In this document: one piece after another, positions 54,244 through 64,000 of the stretch
Layout of the letters: the number at the start of each line of letters is the position of its first letter
Numbering within the stretch: position 1 is the stretch's first letter
NCBI GenBank assembly: GCA_001299455.1
Contig: CYUK01000003.1
Location: 620,001-684,000, forward strand
Length of the DNA stretch: 64,000 bases
Direction of reading: 5' to 3'
Origin: Clostridiales bacterium SIT11
Lineage (GTDB): Bacteria; Bacillota; Clostridia; Tissierellales; Peptoniphilaceae
Program-made: the position numbers and the translations under genes
The notes under the pieces: generated by a model
Told to the model about the DNA's origin: nothing
Databases searched by the model: none
Seen by the model: only the letters and a program-made list of their open reading frames with translations

Positions 54244-54585
54244 TTATACAAGTTCTAAAATTGCCATTTCAGCAGAGTCCCCACGACGAGGTCCCTTTTT
54301 CAGGACTCGGGTGTATCCACCGTTACGGTCCTTGTAGTTTGGTGCAATTTCATCAAATAATTTTGTCACAACATCTTCATCATAAAGGAAGGCCAATGCT
54401 TGGCGTCTAGCGTGAAGATCGCCCCGTTTGCCTAGTGTAATCATCTTATCCACTAGACGGCGGGTTTCTTTTGCACGCGTTACAGTTGTTGTAATCCGTC
54501 CTTGGGCTAAAACATCTGTTGTTAAGTTGCGAAGCATGGCTTTACGATGGGCTGTTGGACGTCCTAATTTTCTTAGTGTTGCCAT
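54244..54585 (-). CDS. rplQ: 50S ribosomal protein L17
   Basis: 113 aa. Typical start [16 protein letters not shown] and end [16 protein letters not shown]. It lies near the peptide exit tunnel of the 50S subunit. Last gene of the operon, 10 bp after rpoA, ahead of the terminator at 54197. Confidence 0.98.
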   Translation of the reverse strand: MATLRKLGRPTAHRKAMLRNLTTDVLAQGRITTTVTRAKETRRLVDKMITLGKRGDLHARRQALAFLYDEDVVTKLFDEIAPNYKDRNGGYTRVLKKGPRRGDSAEMAILELV

Positions 54586-54595
54586 GATTTCCCCC

Positions 54596-55543
54596 TTATT
54601 CTTCCGATTCTTTCAAGGATAGTCCTAACTCTTCAAGTTTGTTTTGGACTTCTTCCAGGGATTTTTTCCCTAGGTTGCGAACCTTCATCATATCTTCTTC
54701 AGTTTTATCTGTAAGTTCTTCGACAGTATTGATGTTTGCTCGTTTTAAGCAATTGAAACTGCGTACAGACAAATCAAGTTCTTCAACAGTCATTTCAAGA
54801 ACTTTTTCTTTTTGGTCTTCTTCCTTTTCCACCATAATATTGACGTCATTGACATGGTCTGTGAGGCCAATAAATAATTGCAGGTGCTCTGTTAAGATTT
54901 TCGCTGCTAAAGAGACGGCTTCATCGGCGGGCATGGACCCGTCGGTTTCTACATCTAGGATCAGCCGGTCATAGTCTGTTCTTTGACCAACCCGTGTGTT
55001 TTCCACCTTCCAGTTGACTTTCTTGACTGGAGTGTAGTTTGAGTCAATGGGAATGACCCCAATTTGTGAGACTTGATCTTTTTTTAGTTCACTGGGTTCA
55101 TAGCCCCGTCCTCTTTCCACAGTTAGGTCCATGTAGACATTGGCATCTTCATTTAAGCTTGCAATGTGGTGGCCAGGATTTACAATTTCGACATCAATAC
55201 CCGTTTGAATGTCTCCTGCTAGGAGTTCACCTTCGCCTGATTTTTCAATGGTTAAGTGTACAGGTTCATCTATATGGGATTTTAAGATAATCTCCTTAAT
55301 GTTTAAGATGATTTCCGGTACATCCTCCAGGACGCCTGGAATCGTAGCAAATTCATGTTCAACTCCACGAATGTTTACAAATGAAACTGCGGCTCCTGGC
55401 AGAGAGGACAAGAGGACTCGTCTCAAGGAATTTCCAATGGTGATTCCGTAGCCACTTTCTAGGGGTTCTACGACAAACCGACCATTTTTTCCATCTTCAC
55501 TTAAGCTTTCAATTTCAATGTCCGGTTTTTCAATCTCTAACAC
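54596..55543 (-). CDS. rpoA: RNA polymerase alpha subunit
   Basis: 315 aa. The N-terminal assembly domain starts [18 protein letters not shown], with [20 protein letters not shown]. The C-terminal domain that contacts UP elements and activators begins at about residue 245 ([20 protein letters not shown]) and ends [20 protein letters not shown]. Sits between rpsK and rplQ as in other Firmicutes; rpsD, sometimes found here, is absent. Confidence 0.98.
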   Translation of the reverse strand: MLEIEKPDIEIESLSEDGKNGRFVVEPLESGYGITIGNSLRRVLLSSLPGAAVSFVNIRGVEHEFATIPGVLEDVPEIILNIKEIILKSHIDEPVHLTIEKSGEGELLAGDIQTGIDVEIVNPGHHIASLNEDANVYMDLTVERGRGYEPSELKKDQVSQIGVIPIDSNYTPVKKVNWKVENTRVGQRTDYDRLILDVETDGSMPADEAVSLAAKILTEHLQLFIGLTDHVNDVNIMVEKEEDQKEKVLEMTVEELDLSVRSFNCLKRANINTVEELTDKTEEDMMKVRNLGKKSLEEVQNKLEELGLSLKESEE

Positions 55544-55582
55544 TATTGCTCGCCCTCCTTTACGGGTATTCTAGTAACCAAC

Positions 55583-55975
55583 TTATACGCGACGGCGTTT
55601 TGGTGGTCTACATCCATTGTGTGGAATCGGTGTAACGTCCTTAATCATGGTGACTTCTAGACCAGATGCTTGTAAAGAACGAATGGCTGCTTCTCGTCCA
55701 GACCCTGGTCCTTTAACGTAAACTTCTACAGATTTTAAACCATGTTCCTTGGCCTTTTCAGAAGCTTCTTGGGCGGCTTCTTGGGCAGCAAAGGGTGTTG
55801 ATTTACGAGATCCACGAAAGCCTAGTTGACCTGCAGATGCCCAGGAAATCACGTTACCGCTCATGTCTGTTAAGGTAACCATGGTGTTATTGAAGGTCGA
55901 AGCAATATGGGCTTGACCTTTTTCAATGTTTTTGCGAACACGACGACGTGTTCTAGTGGTTTTTTGTTTAGCCAA
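55583..55975 (-). CDS. rpsK: 30S ribosomal protein S11
   Basis: 130 aa. Blocks [20 protein letters not shown] and the basic end [13 protein letters not shown] are typical. Platform protein of the 30S subunit. It starts 15 bp after rpsM. Confidence 0.98.
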   Translation of the reverse strand: MAKQKTTRTRRRVRKNIEKGQAHIASTFNNTMVTLTDMSGNVISWASAGQLGFRGSRKSTPFAAQEAAQEASEKAKEHGLKSVEVYVKGPGSGREAAIRSLQASGLEVTMIKDVTPIPHNGCRPPKRRRV

Positions 55976-55990
55976 TCTTACTCCCCCTTC

Positions 55991-56353
55991 TTACTTTTTC
56001 TTTGAAACGAGTTTCTTTGGACCCTTGCGTGTTCTTGCATTGGTCTTTGTCTTTTGACCCCGCACTGGTAATCCACGGCGATGACGAATTCCACGGTAGC
56101 AGCTGATTTCACGAAGACGTTTAATGTTCATTGCTACGTCCCGACGTAAATCCCCTTCTACAGTGTAGTGGTCAATTTCTTCACGAAGCTTTGCTTCTTC
56201 TGCTTCAGTTAAGTCTTTAACCCGTGTATTGTAATCAATGCCTGTTTTATCTAGGATTTCTTGTGCTGTGGAGCGTCCAATCCCGAAGATATAGGTTAGG
56301 CCAATTTCCACTCTTTTTTCTCTTGGTAAGTCAATACCAGCAATTCTTGCCAT
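55991..56353 (-). CDS. rpsM: 30S ribosomal protein S13
   Basis: 120 aa. [20 protein letters not shown] at the start and [20 protein letters not shown] near the end identify S13, which sits in the head of the 30S subunit and touches tRNA. Preceded by GGAGGTGTAACACTC and the small rpmJ gene. Confidence 0.98.
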   Translation of the reverse strand: MARIAGIDLPREKRVEIGLTYIFGIGRSTAQEILDKTGIDYNTRVKDLTEAEEAKLREEIDHYTVEGDLRRDVAMNIKRLREISCYRGIRHRRGLPVRGQKTKTNARTRKGPKKLVSKKK

Positions 56354-56368
56354 GAGTGTTACACCTCC

Positions 56369-56482
56369 TTAACCTTGTCTTTGTTTATGTTTAGGGTTTT
56401 CACAGATAACCATGACACGACCCTTTCTCTTAATAATCTTACATTTTTCACACATCTTTTTTACAGATGGTCTTACCTTCAT
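56369..56482 (-). CDS. rpmJ: 50S ribosomal protein L36
   Basis: A 37-aa gene between infA and rpsM. It reads [20 protein letters not shown] followed by [17 protein letters not shown]. The zinc ligands C-x2-C...C...H are all present, so this is the zinc-binding form. ATG at 56482 after GGAGGGATACA. Confidence 0.97.
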   Translation of the reverse strand: MKVRPSVKKMCEKCKIIKRKGRVMVICENPKHKQRQG

Positions 56483-56496
56483 TGTATCCCTCCTTG

Positions 56497-56715
56497 TTAC
56501 TTGTTACGCCAAGTAATTCTACCTCTGCTTAAATCATAAGGAGATAACTCTACAGTAACACGGTCTCCAGGTAAGATACGGATGTAATTCATACGCAGCT
56601 TCCCAGAGATGTGTGCTAGAATTTCATGTCCATTTTCCAACTCTACCTTAAAGTTGGTGTTGGGTAGGGCATCGGTAACAATGCCTTCTACTTCAATGAC
56701 ATCTTCTTTTGCCAA
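56497..56715 (-). CDS. infA: Translation initiation factor IF-1
   Basis: 72 aa S1-type OB fold: [20 protein letters not shown] and [20 protein letters not shown]. Binds the A site of the 30S subunit during initiation. One base separates its ATG from the stop of the KOW protein gene, so the two are coupled. Confidence 0.98.
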   Translation of the reverse strand: MAKEDVIEVEGIVTDALPNTNFKVELENGHEILAHISGKLRMNYIRILPGDRVTVELSPYDLSRGRITWRNK

Positions 56716-56716
56716 A

Positions 56717-56992
56717 TTAAACCCTCCTCGGTTCCTCGTAAGCTTTTAACTGTTTTCTGATATAAGAATCATTTAAGTCGTTTTCATCTATCTTTAGATT
56801 TACCCATTCTTTCGTAATCTGAACATGGGAAATTTTCTTTTTTTTCGGCTTTTTCAGCGTCCTTTGTTTTCCATCTACTAGATAGACATAGCTTTCATCC
56901 ACAATTTTTAGAACCACTTGGTGGTTGCCCTTGTCTCTTCCTGCCAGAGACCGGACAATCTGTCCTGGTTCAATCCCTCTTGTGGTGACCAT
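56717..56992 (-). CDS. KOW-domain RNA-binding protein (L14e-like)
   Basis: 91 aa. The N-terminal KOW motif ([20 protein letters not shown]) and [19 protein letters not shown] match the bacterial KOW/L14e-like proteins found between adk or map and infA in Clostridia. Probably binds rRNA; exact role unknown. Lies 3 bp after the adk stop. The map gene that usually precedes it is absent. Confidence 0.9.
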   Translation of the reverse strand: MVTTRGIEPGQIVRSLAGRDKGNHQVVLKIVDESYVYLVDGKQRTLKKPKKKKISHVQITKEWVNLKIDENDLNDSYIRKQLKAYEEPRRV

Positions 56993-56995
56993 GAA

Positions 56996-57637
56996 TTAAG
57001 CCAATCCTTTGACAATTTGATCGAAGACATCACCAATGGCCTTGGACCCGTCAATATTTAAGATTAAGCCTTGAGCCCGATAATAATCAACAAGTGGAGC
57101 TGTTTGTTCATGATAGACTTTAATCCGATTTTTTACGGTTTTTTCTGTGTCATCATCTCTTTGAATTAATTCTCCACCGTCGATATCACAGACACCTTCT
57201 TCTTTTGGAGGATTATATTTCACATGGTAGGTTGCCTTGCAAGTTTTACATACCCGGCGACCAACAGCTCGTTCAATGAGTAAATCATCGTCTACGTTGA
57301 TATTAATAACCCGGTCTAATTTGATTCCTAATTTTTTTAGTTGAGCATCTAAAGCGACAGCTTGAGCAACCGTTCTTGGGAATCCATCTAGTAAGAATCC
57401 ATTCTTACAATCCTCACGGCTTAACCGATCTTGAATTAATGCAACAACTAAATGATCTGGAACCAAGTCTCCATGGTCCATGAACTTCTTTGCTTCTTTC
57501 CCTAGATGGGTTTCATTTTTTATATTTTCCCTTAAAATATCTCCCGTAGAAATGTGTGGGATTTGATATTTTTCAATAATCGATTCTGCTTGTGTGCCCT
57601 TGCCAGCTCCTGGTGGGCCTACAATAATAAGTCGCAT
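56996..57637 (-). CDS. adk: Adenylate kinase with zinc-binding lid
   Basis: 213 aa. P-loop GPPGAGKGTQ (7-16), NMP-binding DGFPRTVAQA, and a lid with C-x2-C-x16-C-x2-D (CKTC...CDID), the Cys3-Asp zinc site of Gram-positive enzymes. Interconverts ATP, AMP and ADP. Lies 9 bp after the secY stop. Confidence 0.98.
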   Translation of the reverse strand: MRLIIVGPPGAGKGTQAESIIEKYQIPHISTGDILRENIKNETHLGKEAKKFMDHGDLVPDHLVVALIQDRLSREDCKNGFLLDGFPRTVAQAVALDAQLKKLGIKLDRVININVDDDLLIERAVGRRVCKTCKATYHVKYNPPKEEGVCDIDGGELIQRDDDTEKTVKNRIKVYHEQTAPLVDYYRAQGLILNIDGSKAIGDVFDQIVKGLA

Positions 57638-57646
57638 GCTTCCCTC

Positions 57647-58927
57647 CTATTTTAAGAATCCACGATAATGTCTCATGAGCATTTGTTGTTCAATGACACG
57701 GCCTGTTTCTAGTATAACTCCTACGACAATAATCATACTTGTTCCACCAAAGTTAAAGCTCATTCCACTTGCCTTGGTTAAAAAGTAGGGTAATACAGCA
57801 AGTAGGGATAGGGCTAAACCTCCTGGGAAGACGAGGCGGTTCACTGTTCTGTTTAAATAATCACTTGTTGCCCGACCTGGACGAATACCAGGAATAAATC
57901 CTCCATTTTGTTGTAAGTTCTTTGAATATTCTACGGTGTTAAATTGAATGGCCGTATAGAAGAAAGTAAAGAAGACAATGAGGATGACCGTTAAAAGAGA
58001 ATACAGGGTAATCCCTAACCAAGTGCCTCCTGGTGAGAACCAATTTTCTACAAAATTGGCGAAACCGGAGTTTGGTTTAAACATGGCAATAGTTTGTGGT
58101 AACGCCATAATGGAGTTGGCAAAGATAATAGGCATAACTCCACTCATTAAGACCTTAATGGGAATATGGGTGGATTGTCCACCGTACATCTTCCGGCCAA
58201 CTACACGTTTCGCATAGGAAACAGGAATCCGTCGTTCTCCTTCATTTAAGGTGACAACAAAGACGACAATACCAATGGCAATGAGAATAAAGAGAATCAA
58301 GAAAATGGGGCTTGCTTGTCCTGTTACAACAGCAACAACAGACCGGTAAATATCTGCTGGGAATCTTGAAACAATTCCTGCAAAGATAATTAAGGAAATC
58401 CCGTTACCAATTCCTCGTTCAGTAATTAATTCTCCTAGCCAAATTAAGAAGCAAGATCCACCGACAATGGATAAAACAACGACTAGGTTTTCTAAGAATC
58501 CCTTAGCCAAGATTGCTTTTGAGAAAAAGCCATAGACATATCCCAAAGCAGTGACTAGGGCTAGGGCTACAGATAAATATCTTGTGTATTTTGCAATCTT
58601 CTTCCGGCCAGTTTCTCCTTCCTTGGAAAGAGCTTCTAGGCTGGGGATTGCAATGGTTAAAAGTTGCAGAACAATTGATGCGGTGATGTAGGGATAAATG
58701 TTGGCAGCAAAGATGGTAAAGTTACTTACTGCGCCCCCTGCCATTAAGTCTAAAAATCCAAAAAGACTGTTTTGTCCGTGGGATAATAGATTCGTGATAT
58801 ACTGACGATCAACAAAGGGTACCGGAATATTTGCGCCTATGCGATATACAACAAACATCCAGAGTGTAAAAATCATTTTCTTTCGAATTTCCGGTACTTT
58901 CCACGCATCTCGAATAGTCTGCAACAT
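57647..58927 (-). CDS. secY: Protein translocase subunit SecY
   Basis: 426 aa, ten transmembrane helices. Core of the Sec channel. The start [20 protein letters not shown], the plug region (GGAVSNFTIFA) and the end QMLMRHYRGFLK are typical. Its ATG overlaps the rplO stop in TAATG, so translation is coupled. Confidence 0.98.
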   Translation of the reverse strand: MLQTIRDAWKVPEIRKKMIFTLWMFVVYRIGANIPVPFVDRQYITNLLSHGQNSLFGFLDLMAGGAVSNFTIFAANIYPYITASIVLQLLTIAIPSLEALSKEGETGRKKIAKYTRYLSVALALVTALGYVYGFFSKAILAKGFLENLVVVLSIVGGSCFLIWLGELITERGIGNGISLIIFAGIVSRFPADIYRSVVAVVTGQASPIFLILFILIAIGIVVFVVTLNEGERRIPVSYAKRVVGRKMYGGQSTHIPIKVLMSGVMPIIFANSIMALPQTIAMFKPNSGFANFVENWFSPGGTWLGITLYSLLTVILIVFFTFFYTAIQFNTVEYSKNLQQNGGFIPGIRPGRATSDYLNRTVNRLVFPGGLALSLLAVLPYFLTKASGMSFNFGGTSMIIVVGVILETGRVIEQQMLMRHYRGFLK

Positions 58928-59376
58928 TAGATCACCTCAGCCTTTCCTCCTGCAGATTCAATTTTTTCTACAGCAGACTTGGTGAAATGGTTGGCTTCAA
59001 CATTTACCTTAACGTTTAAGTCTCCTTGGCCTAAAATTCTTAGACCATCTTTTGCCTTGTTCTTTTTAACTAAGCCTGATTCAATCAAACTTTCTAAGTT
59101 TACAGTGTCCCCGTCTTTAAAACGATTTAAGTCTTTTACATTAACTTCAGCGTATTGTTTACTGAAGATATTTGTAAAGCCACGTTTTGGTAGCCGACGG
59201 AATAGTGGCATTTGACCACCTTCAAAGCCTGGGCGCACACCGCCACCGGAGCGTGCATTTTGTCCCTTGTGACCACGTCCAGAAGTTTTTCCTGTTCCAG
59301 ATCCTGGCCCTCGGCCAACACGTTTCTTCGCTTTAACTCCACCGCCTTCAGCAGGGTGTAAGTCATGCAGTTTCAT
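58927..59376 (-). CDS. rplO: 50S ribosomal protein L15
   Basis: 149 aa. [12 protein letters not shown], the glycine-rich [19 protein letters not shown] and [10 protein letters not shown] are L15 hallmarks. Of two adjacent ATGs after AAGGAGGTGC, the second (59376) has the better spacing. Stop overlaps the secY start. Confidence 0.98.
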   Translation of the reverse strand: MKLHDLHPAEGGGVKAKKRVGRGPGSGTGKTSGRGHKGQNARSGGGVRPGFEGGQMPLFRRLPKRGFTNIFSKQYAEVNVKDLNRFKDGDTVNLESLIESGLVKKNKAKDGLRILGQGDLNVKVNVEANHFTKSAVEKIESAGGKAEVI

Positions 59377-59387
59377 CATGCACCTCC

Positions 59388-59564
59388 TTATTCAACTATC
59401 TCTACCATAAAGCCAATGGCTTTTAGCATTCCTCGAATTTGAGGAGTATCTTGTTTTTCAAGGATTTGACCTACCTTTTTAAAACCTAAAGCCTTGACTG
59501 TTTGCTTATGTTTTGTAGTTCGTCCAATAGGGCTTTTAATCAATTTGATTTTAATGGTTTCCAT
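59388..59564 (-). CDS. rpmD: 50S ribosomal protein L30
   Basis: A 58-aa gene between rpsE and rplO. It starts [20 protein letters not shown], continues [20 protein letters not shown] and ends with the usual [18 protein letters not shown] at 59564 follows AAGGGGGTTGAATCA. Confidence 0.97.
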   Translation of the reverse strand: METIKIKLIKSPIGRTTKHKQTVKALGFKKVGQILEKQDTPQIRGMLKAIGFMVEIVE

Positions 59565-59577
59565 TGATTCAACCCCC

Positions 59578-60084
59578 TTATCCTAAAATCTCTTCAACAC
59601 TTTTACCACGAAGTTTGGCAACAGATTCTGCTGTTTTTAAGCTATTTAAAGCAGCCATTGTGGCATTTACTGTGTTTCTAGGGTTATTGGATCCAATGTT
59701 CTTTGTCCGAATATCTGAAATACCTGCAAGTTCACAGACGGCACGAACAGGTCCCCCAGCAATAACTCCAGTACCTGCTGCAGCCGGTTTGAGGAAAACT
59801 CGTCCAGCACCAGAAACCCCTGTCACTTCATGAGGGATTGTGGAATCTAAAAGATTCACTTTTACGATGTTTTTCCGTGCACTTTGGGCTGCTTTACGAA
59901 TAGCTTCTGGTACTTCTAGAGCTTTTCCAGTGCCAATTCCTACATGACCGTTGTGGTCACCTACAGCGACTAAAGCAGAAAAACGGAAGTTCCGTCCCCC
60001 TTTAACAACTTTAGCTACACGGCTGATGGACACTACACGTTCTTCTAAATCCAATGCACCTGCGTCGATGATAGTACGTCTCAA
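59578..60084 (-). CDS. rpsE: 30S ribosomal protein S5
   Basis: 168 aa. S5 double-stranded RNA-binding domain ([20 protein letters not shown]) and the C-terminal S5 domain ([20 protein letters not shown]). Important for decoding accuracy. Confidence 0.98.
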   Translation of the reverse strand: MRRTIIDAGALDLEERVVSISRVAKVVKGGRNFRFSALVAVGDHNGHVGIGTGKALEVPEAIRKAAQSARKNIVKVNLLDSTIPHEVTGVSGAGRVFLKPAAAGTGVIAGGPVRAVCELAGISDIRTKNIGSNNPRNTVNATMAALNSLKTAESVAKLRGKSVEEILG

Positions 60085-60100
60085 GAATTTCCCTCCTTTA

Positions 60101-60463
60101 TTAGAATTTTAGTCCGGCTTCTCTTGCTGCTTCTGCTAGAGCGGCCACCCGACCGTGATAAATATATCCTGACCGGTCAAAAACAACTTCTTCGATGCCT
60201 TTTTCCTTGGCTCGTTCAGCAATTAAGGTTCCAACGGCCTTGGCAGCTTCAACGTTCCCGGTTTTTTCTAAGTTCAATGCCTTATCTAAGGTTGAAGCTT
60301 GTGTTAATGTGTTTCCTGCGACATCATCAATCAATTGTGCATACATATGCGCATCAGAACGATAAATAGAAAGTCTTGGTTTTTCCACAGTTCCTGAGAC
60401 TTTATTTCTGATCCGGTGATGGCGTTTCTTACGACTAACATTCCAATCGAATTTATTTAGCAT
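60101..60463 (-). CDS. rplR: 50S ribosomal protein L18
   Basis: 120 aa. [20 protein letters not shown] and the end [20 protein letters not shown] fit L18, which binds 5S rRNA together with L5. Confidence 0.98.
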   Translation of the reverse strand: MLNKFDWNVSRKKRHHRIRNKVSGTVEKPRLSIYRSDAHMYAQLIDDVAGNTLTQASTLDKALNLEKTGNVEAAKAVGTLIAERAKEKGIEEVVFDRSGYIYHGRVAALAEAAREAGLKF

Positions 60464-60477
60464 AAAATCTCTCCTTT

Positions 60478-61017
60478 CTACTTACCAGTTTTTCCGACTT
60501 TACGACGGATGTGTTCGTCTACATACTTGATTCCCTTGCCCTTGTATGGTTCAGGTTCCCGGAATTTACGTATATAGGCAGCGTACGCTCCAACTTTTTG
60601 TTTATCAATTCCAGAAATTGTAATATGGTTGGCATCCGGTACTTCCACTGTAATTCCTTCAGGAGCTTCTAGCTCAAGAGGATGGGAAAATCCTAGAGTT
60701 AAGGCTAATTTGTTGCCATTTTTAGCGGCCCTATAGCCTGTTCCTACAATTTCTAATTTCTTTTGATATCCATTGGTGACCCCTTCAACCATGTTTGTCA
60801 CTAAAGAATGGCTTAAGCCGTGGTTGGCTCTTGTCCTCTTCTTGTCGTCACTACGATTAATGACAAGCTGATTATCTTCCAAAGTGATCTTCATGTTTTG
60901 GTCAATAGCTTGGGTCAAAGTTCCCTTAGGTCCCTTCACTTCCACTACATTGTCCGGAGAAATATTGACGGTTACACCGCTTGGAACATCAATTGGTCTA
61001 CTTCCAATTCTTGACAT
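60478..61017 (-). CDS. rplF: 50S ribosomal protein L6
   Basis: 179 aa. [19 protein letters not shown] and the C-terminal [20 protein letters not shown] are the L6 signatures. Binds 23S rRNA near the factor-binding site. Confidence 0.98.
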   Translation of the reverse strand: MSRIGSRPIDVPSGVTVNISPDNVVEVKGPKGTLTQAIDQNMKITLEDNQLVINRSDDKKRTRANHGLSHSLVTNMVEGVTNGYQKKLEIVGTGYRAAKNGNKLALTLGFSHPLELEAPEGITVEVPDANHITISGIDKQKVGAYAAYIRKFREPEPYKGKGIKYVDEHIRRKVGKTGK

Positions 61018-61034
61018 GATCTACACCTCCTAGA

Positions 61035-61430
61035 CTACCATACATAGCAAATCACTTCGCCACCAATGCCTTCTTGACGACAAGCCTTGTCCGTCAAAAG
61101 ACCCTTGGATGTTGAAATAATTGCTATTCCTAAACCACCCAGTACCTTTGGTACATCTCCAGCCTTGGCATAAACCCGAAGACCTGGTTTAGAAATTCTT
61201 TTAATTCCGGAGATTACTTTTTCTCCGTCCTTGCTATATTTTAAGGTGATTCTTAAGACATTTTGCTTATTGTCTTCAATCACTTCTACATTCTTAATAT
61301 ATCCTTCGTTTAATAAGATTTCCGAAATTTCTTTTTTCACATTGGAACTAGGAATGTCAACACTGGTGTGTTTTGCATGAGCTCCATTGCGAATTCTCGT
61401 AAGCATATCTGCTATAGGATCTGTCATCAT
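61035..61430 (-). CDS. rpsH: 30S ribosomal protein S8
   Basis: 131 aa. [15 protein letters not shown] and [20 protein letters not shown] identify S8, a primary 16S rRNA binder and, in some bacteria, the repressor of this operon. Two adjacent ATGs follow GGAGGAAGCGCT; the first has good spacing. Confidence 0.98.
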   Translation of the reverse strand: MMTDPIADMLTRIRNGAHAKHTSVDIPSSNVKKEISEILLNEGYIKNVEVIEDNKQNVLRITLKYSKDGEKVISGIKRISKPGLRVYAKAGDVPKVLGGLGIAIISTSKGLLTDKACRQEGIGGEVICYVW

Positions 61431-61450
61431 AGCGCTTCCTCCTCTCGGTA

Positions 61451-61636
61451 TTACCAGCTGGCCTTACGGACGCCAGGAATTTCCCCACGATAGGCCAACT
61501 TCCTGAAGCAAATGCGACAGATGCCATACTTACGAAGTACTGCATGGGGTCTTCCACAAATGCTACAACGGGTATAGGCTCTTGTTGAAAATTTCGGTTT
61601 TCTTTGTTGCTTAGCAATCATTGATTTTTTTGCCAC
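61451..61636 (-). CDS. rpsN: 30S ribosomal protein S14, zinc-binding type
   Basis: 61 aa, the short type Z form. Two CxxC pairs ([10 protein letters not shown] and [10 protein letters not shown]) bind zinc. The end IPGVRKASW is typical. Confidence 0.98.
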   Translation of the reverse strand: MAKKSMIAKQQRKPKFSTRAYTRCSICGRPHAVLRKYGICRICFRKLAYRGEIPGVRKASW

Positions 61637-61648
61637 AAGATACCTCCT

Positions 61649-62194
61649 TTATTCCTTCGCAAAGGGCATTCCCATTTTTTCAAGGAATACCTTGGCTTCT
61701 TCATCTGTTTCTGCAGTCGTAACAACCACTACATTCATCCCGCGAATGGCGTCTACTTGGTCGTATTCAATTTCAGGGAAGATTAATTGTTCCTTAATCC
61801 CTAAAGAATAGTTTCCACGTCCATCAAAGGCGGACTTGCTTACGCCACGGAAGTCCCGAACCCGGGGAAGTGCAATGTTCATTAATTTATCTAAAAAGTC
61901 ATACATTTTTTGGCCACGTAAGGTTACCTTACAACCAATTTTTTGACCTTCTCTTAATTTAAAGTTTGCAATGGACTTTTTAGCTCGTGTGACAACTGGT
62001 GCTTGTCCTGAAATTAAGGTTAAATCCTTTACTGCAGACTCTAAAGCCTTGGGGTTTTCCTTGGCTTCACCAACACCAATGTTGATAATCACTTTTTCAA
62101 GCTTTGGTACTTGCATCACATTTTTGTAGTTAAATGTGTCCATAAGGAAGCCCACTACTTCTCCATCATATTTTTCTTTTAATCTGGATTCCAT
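61649..62194 (-). CDS. rplE: 50S ribosomal protein L5
   Basis: 181 aa. [19 protein letters not shown], the [20 protein letters not shown] loop and [10 protein letters not shown]-like segment ([20 protein letters not shown]) are L5 hallmarks. Binds 5S rRNA. Confidence 0.98.
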   Translation of the reverse strand: MESRLKEKYDGEVVGFLMDTFNYKNVMQVPKLEKVIINIGVGEAKENPKALESAVKDLTLISGQAPVVTRAKKSIANFKLREGQKIGCKVTLRGQKMYDFLDKLMNIALPRVRDFRGVSKSAFDGRGNYSLGIKEQLIFPEIEYDQVDAIRGMNVVVVTTAETDEEAKVFLEKMGMPFAKE

Positions 62195-62205
62195 TATAGC
62201 CTCCT

Positions 62206-62517
62206 TTACTTATCAATCTTCGTACCTGCTGGACGCATAATACGAACTTTTTTACCGTCTTCAATTTGATAGCCAATCCGAACACCCTTTTTGGATGCTG
62301 CATCATAGTACATTACATTGGATACATGGATGGGCGCTTCAGTTTTATTGATTCCGCCAGGTTGTTGAGGTCCTCTTGGTTTCACGTGACGAGTCACAAT
62401 GTTAACCCCTTCAACCACAACTCGATCTTCTTTGGGAAGCACGCGTTTTACCTTACCTGTTTTCCCACGATCCTTGCCGGAGATTACAATGACGGTATCA
62501 TCTCTTTTTATTTTCAC
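62206..62517 (-). CDS. rplX: 50S ribosomal protein L24
   Basis: 103 aa. KOW motif in [20 protein letters not shown] and the end [12 protein letters not shown]. Assembly initiator of the 50S subunit. Confidence 0.98.
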   Translation of the reverse strand: MKIKRDDTVIVISGKDRGKTGKVKRVLPKEDRVVVEGVNIVTRHVKPRGPQQPGGINKTEAPIHVSNVMYYDAASKKGVRIGYQIEDGKKVRIMRPAGTKIDK

Positions 62518-62528
62518 TGTGCCACCTC

Positions 62529-62897
62529 CTAGAGTACTTCAGGAGCCAAGGAAATGATCTTCATAAAGTTGTCTCCACGAAGTTCACGAGTCACTGGCCC
62601 AAATATACGAGTCCCGACTGGACTTTTATCATCTTTAATAATGACTGCTGCGTTGTCGTCAAAGCGGATATAAGACCCATCTTTCCGACGGATTCCCTTG
62701 CTTGAACGAACAATAACTGCCTTAACTACTTGCCCTTTTTTCACAACACCACCAGGTATTGCGTGCTTTACAGAGCAGACCACAACATCACCAATATTGG
62801 CAAATTTTCTGCCGCTTCCGCCTAGGACTTTAATAACTAAGAGTTCTCTTGCACCGGAGTTATCAGCAACGCGCATTCTAGATTCTTGTTGTAACAT
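62529..62897 (-). CDS. rplN: 50S ribosomal protein L14
   Basis: 122 aa. [20 protein letters not shown] and [13 protein letters not shown] are typical. Forms intersubunit bridges and contacts L19. Confidence 0.98.
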   Translation of the reverse strand: MLQQESRMRVADNSGARELLVIKVLGGSGRKFANIGDVVVCSVKHAIPGGVVKKGQVVKAVIVRSSKGIRRKDGSYIRFDDNAAVIIKDDKSPVGTRIFGPVTRELRGDNFMKIISLAPEVL

Positions 62898-62920
62898 AAT
62901 TGCCTCCTTATCAAAAAAAC

Positions 62921-63175
62921 TTACTTAGCGCGTTCAAGGATTTCCACAAGTCTCCACCGTTTGTCCTTGGACAGAGGTCTTGTTTCCATCAAACGAACGC
63001 GATCACCTATTTTAGCTGTATTTTCTTCATCATGGGCTTTAAACTTTGATGTCTTTTTGAAGCGCTTGCCATAAATAGGATGTGTTTTAAAGGTGGTTGT
63101 AGATACAACAATGGTTTTATCCATCTTATCGGAGACCACAATTCCTGAAATTGTCTTTCTGTTATTTCTTTCCAT
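62921..63175 (-). CDS. rpsQ: 30S ribosomal protein S17
   Basis: 84 aa. [40 protein letters not shown]. Its ribosome-binding site AAAGGAGGCATAATAA overlaps the rpmC stop. Confidence 0.98.
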   Translation of the reverse strand: MERNNRKTISGIVVSDKMDKTIVVSTTTFKTHPIYGKRFKKTSKFKAHDEENTAKIGDRVRLMETRPLSKDKRWRLVEILERAK

Positions 63176-63178
63176 TTA

Positions 63179-63385
63179 TTATGCCTCCTTTCCTAAACCA
63201 AGCTCACGTTCCCTTAAAATTGTCTTCACACGAGCAATATCTTTTTTCACTCCGGGAATAGATGATGAATTATCCAATTGACCGGTAGCTAATTGAAAGC
63301 GTAAGTTGAACAATTCGTTTTTCAGTTCAGATACTTTTGCTGTCAACTCTTCTGTTGACAATTGGCGAATTTCTTTAACCTTCAC
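63179..63385 (-). CDS. rpmC: 50S ribosomal protein L29
   Basis: 68 aa. [20 protein letters not shown] and [11 protein letters not shown] identify L29. The start is taken as GTG at 63385, five bases after GGTGA, giving the standard opening [10 protein letters not shown]; an ATG at 63397 would add four residues. The gene overlaps the 3' end of rplP by 11 bp. Confidence 0.95.
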   Translation of the reverse strand: MKVKEIRQLSTEELTAKVSELKNELFNLRFQLATGQLDNSSSIPGVKKDIARVKTILRERELGLGKEA

Positions 63386-63812
63386 TTGATTCACCATCCT
63401 TTTCTTCATATCTAGCAATGAAACGAGTCTTAATCGGAAGCTTGTTAGATGCAAGACGCATAGCTTCTCTTGCAACTTCATCACTAACCCCACTCATTTC
63501 AAATAGTACACGCCCTGGTTTAACAACACTGACCCAGTAAGCAGGTGCCCCTTTCCCGGAACCCATCCGAGTTTCAGCAGGCTTTTCAGTTACTGGCTTG
63601 TCTGGGAAAATTTTAATCCAAATGTTCCCGCCACGGCGGATATAACGTGTCATGGCACGACGGGCAGCTTCAATTTGGTTTGAAGTAATCCAAGAAGGTT
63701 CTAAGGCTTGAAGACCGTAATCACCGTATGTTAAGGTGTTACCGCGGCTTGCTTTACCCTTCATTCTGCCTCGATGCACACGACGATATTTCACTCTCTT
63801 TGGCATTAACAT
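63375..63812 (-). CDS. rplP: 50S ribosomal protein L16
   Basis: 145 aa. [20 protein letters not shown] and [20 protein letters not shown] are the L16 blocks. Sits near the A site. ATG 63812 lies 8 nt after GGAG. Confidence 0.98.
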   Translation of the reverse strand: MLMPKRVKYRRVHRGRMKGKASRGNTLTYGDYGLQALEPSWITSNQIEAARRAMTRYIRRGGNIWIKIFPDKPVTEKPAETRMGSGKGAPAYWVSVVKPGRVLFEMSGVSDEVAREAMRLASNKLPIKTRFIARYEEKDGESSEG

Positions 63813-63833
63813 AAGCGTCTCTCCTTCCTTGGA

Positions 63834-64000
63834 TTACGCATTCTTACCATCGGCGGCTCTGTTATTTGAGCTGCGTTGACGGCCCCTGCGATCCCTATTA
63901 TCTCTCCTGTCACGGTCATTGCCCCGTCTGTCTCTACGGTTACGTGGAGGTCTGTTTCCCTTAAATTCAGGAAGAACTTCTCCCTTATAAAGCCATACCT
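63834..64000 (-). CDS. rpsC: 30S ribosomal protein S3, C-terminal part (cut by the window edge)
   Basis: About 55 residues are visible. They start with the conserved VWLYKGEVLPEF and then run into an Arg/Asp/Asn-rich tail (RRDRRGNDRDRRDNRDRRG, then RQRSSNNRAADGKNA). Many S3 proteins end shortly after the GEVLP motif, so the tail is an extension of roughly 40 residues. Next to rplP, as expected in the S10 operon. Confidence 0.93.
   Translation of the reverse strand, partial: VWLYKGEVLPEFKGNRPPRNRRDRRGNDRDRRDNRDRRGRQRSSNNRAADGKNA

Noticed and set aside
1-64000. tRNA, rRNA, CRISPR or transposase genes
   Set aside because: I saw no cloverleaf pattern, rRNA sequence, CRISPR-type repeats or intact transposase reading frame; a tool such as tRNAscan-SE would be needed to be sure for tRNAs.

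Overview
The window reads as chromosome of a low-to-moderate G+C Gram-positive anaerobe of the Tissierellia/Peptoniphilaceae type (Peptoniphilus/Anaerococcus-like cocci). This is an inference from gene style: a Firmicute S10/spc/alpha ribosomal operon, a zinc-type S14, a T-box on valS, a membrane pyrophosphatase next to secG, Lar nickel-cofactor genes, an oleate hydratase, and very large sortase-like and SLH surface proteins. I cannot name the genus.

Layout. 1-1117 is a decayed region: a broken GNAT acetyltransferase, what may be the first codons of a phage tape-measure gene, and a small broken minus-strand gene. 1118-8500 holds valS (promoter plus T-box leader), trpS, a DmpA-type P1 peptidase, an MTA/SAH-deaminase-like amidohydrolase, a ~220-bp structured intergenic element, and a KynB-like cyclase interrupted by one amber codon. 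8823-21022 is a cell-surface region: a 1625-aa protein with about eight G5-like repeats, two alpha/beta hydrolases, a three-gene XRE-regulator operon, and a beta-helix protein with three SLH domains. 21235-31442 holds oleate hydratase with a TetR regulator, a CPBP protease, a membrane-anchored subtilase, and an RpiR regulator divergent from a class V PLP enzyme and a DAACS symporter. 31563-41319 is a tandem pair of ~1567-aa surface proteins with duplicated promoters, leaders and terminators. 41670-54101 is housekeeping: UspA, a G5/3D cell-wall protein, Nudix CoA pyrophosphatase, MscL with a zinc ribbon, dCMP deaminase, RNase HI, larC-larE, pta, an MBL hydrolase, an unlisted 51-aa membrane protein, hppA, secG and two EamA transporters. 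54244-64000 is the ribosomal operon, from the C-terminus of rpsC to rplQ. It includes rpmD and rpmJ, and lacks map at its usual place.

The most interesting signal is in the surface genes. Both tandem paralogues carry an identical run of eight G just after the signal-peptide codons. The SLH gene carries a run of seven G in its promoter spacer, touching the -10 box. Together these suggest slipped-strand phase variation of three surface proteins, two by frame and one by promoter spacing. Three giant proteins also share a non-canonical C-terminal anchor, APQT(F/Y)DPG, where LPXTG would be expected. The paralogue pair has near-identical ends and a diverged middle, as expected for antigenic variation by recombination. 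A second clear regulatory signal is a perfect 16-bp palindrome between the -35 and -10 boxes of the PLP enzyme-symporter operon, the likely operator of the divergent RpiR protein.
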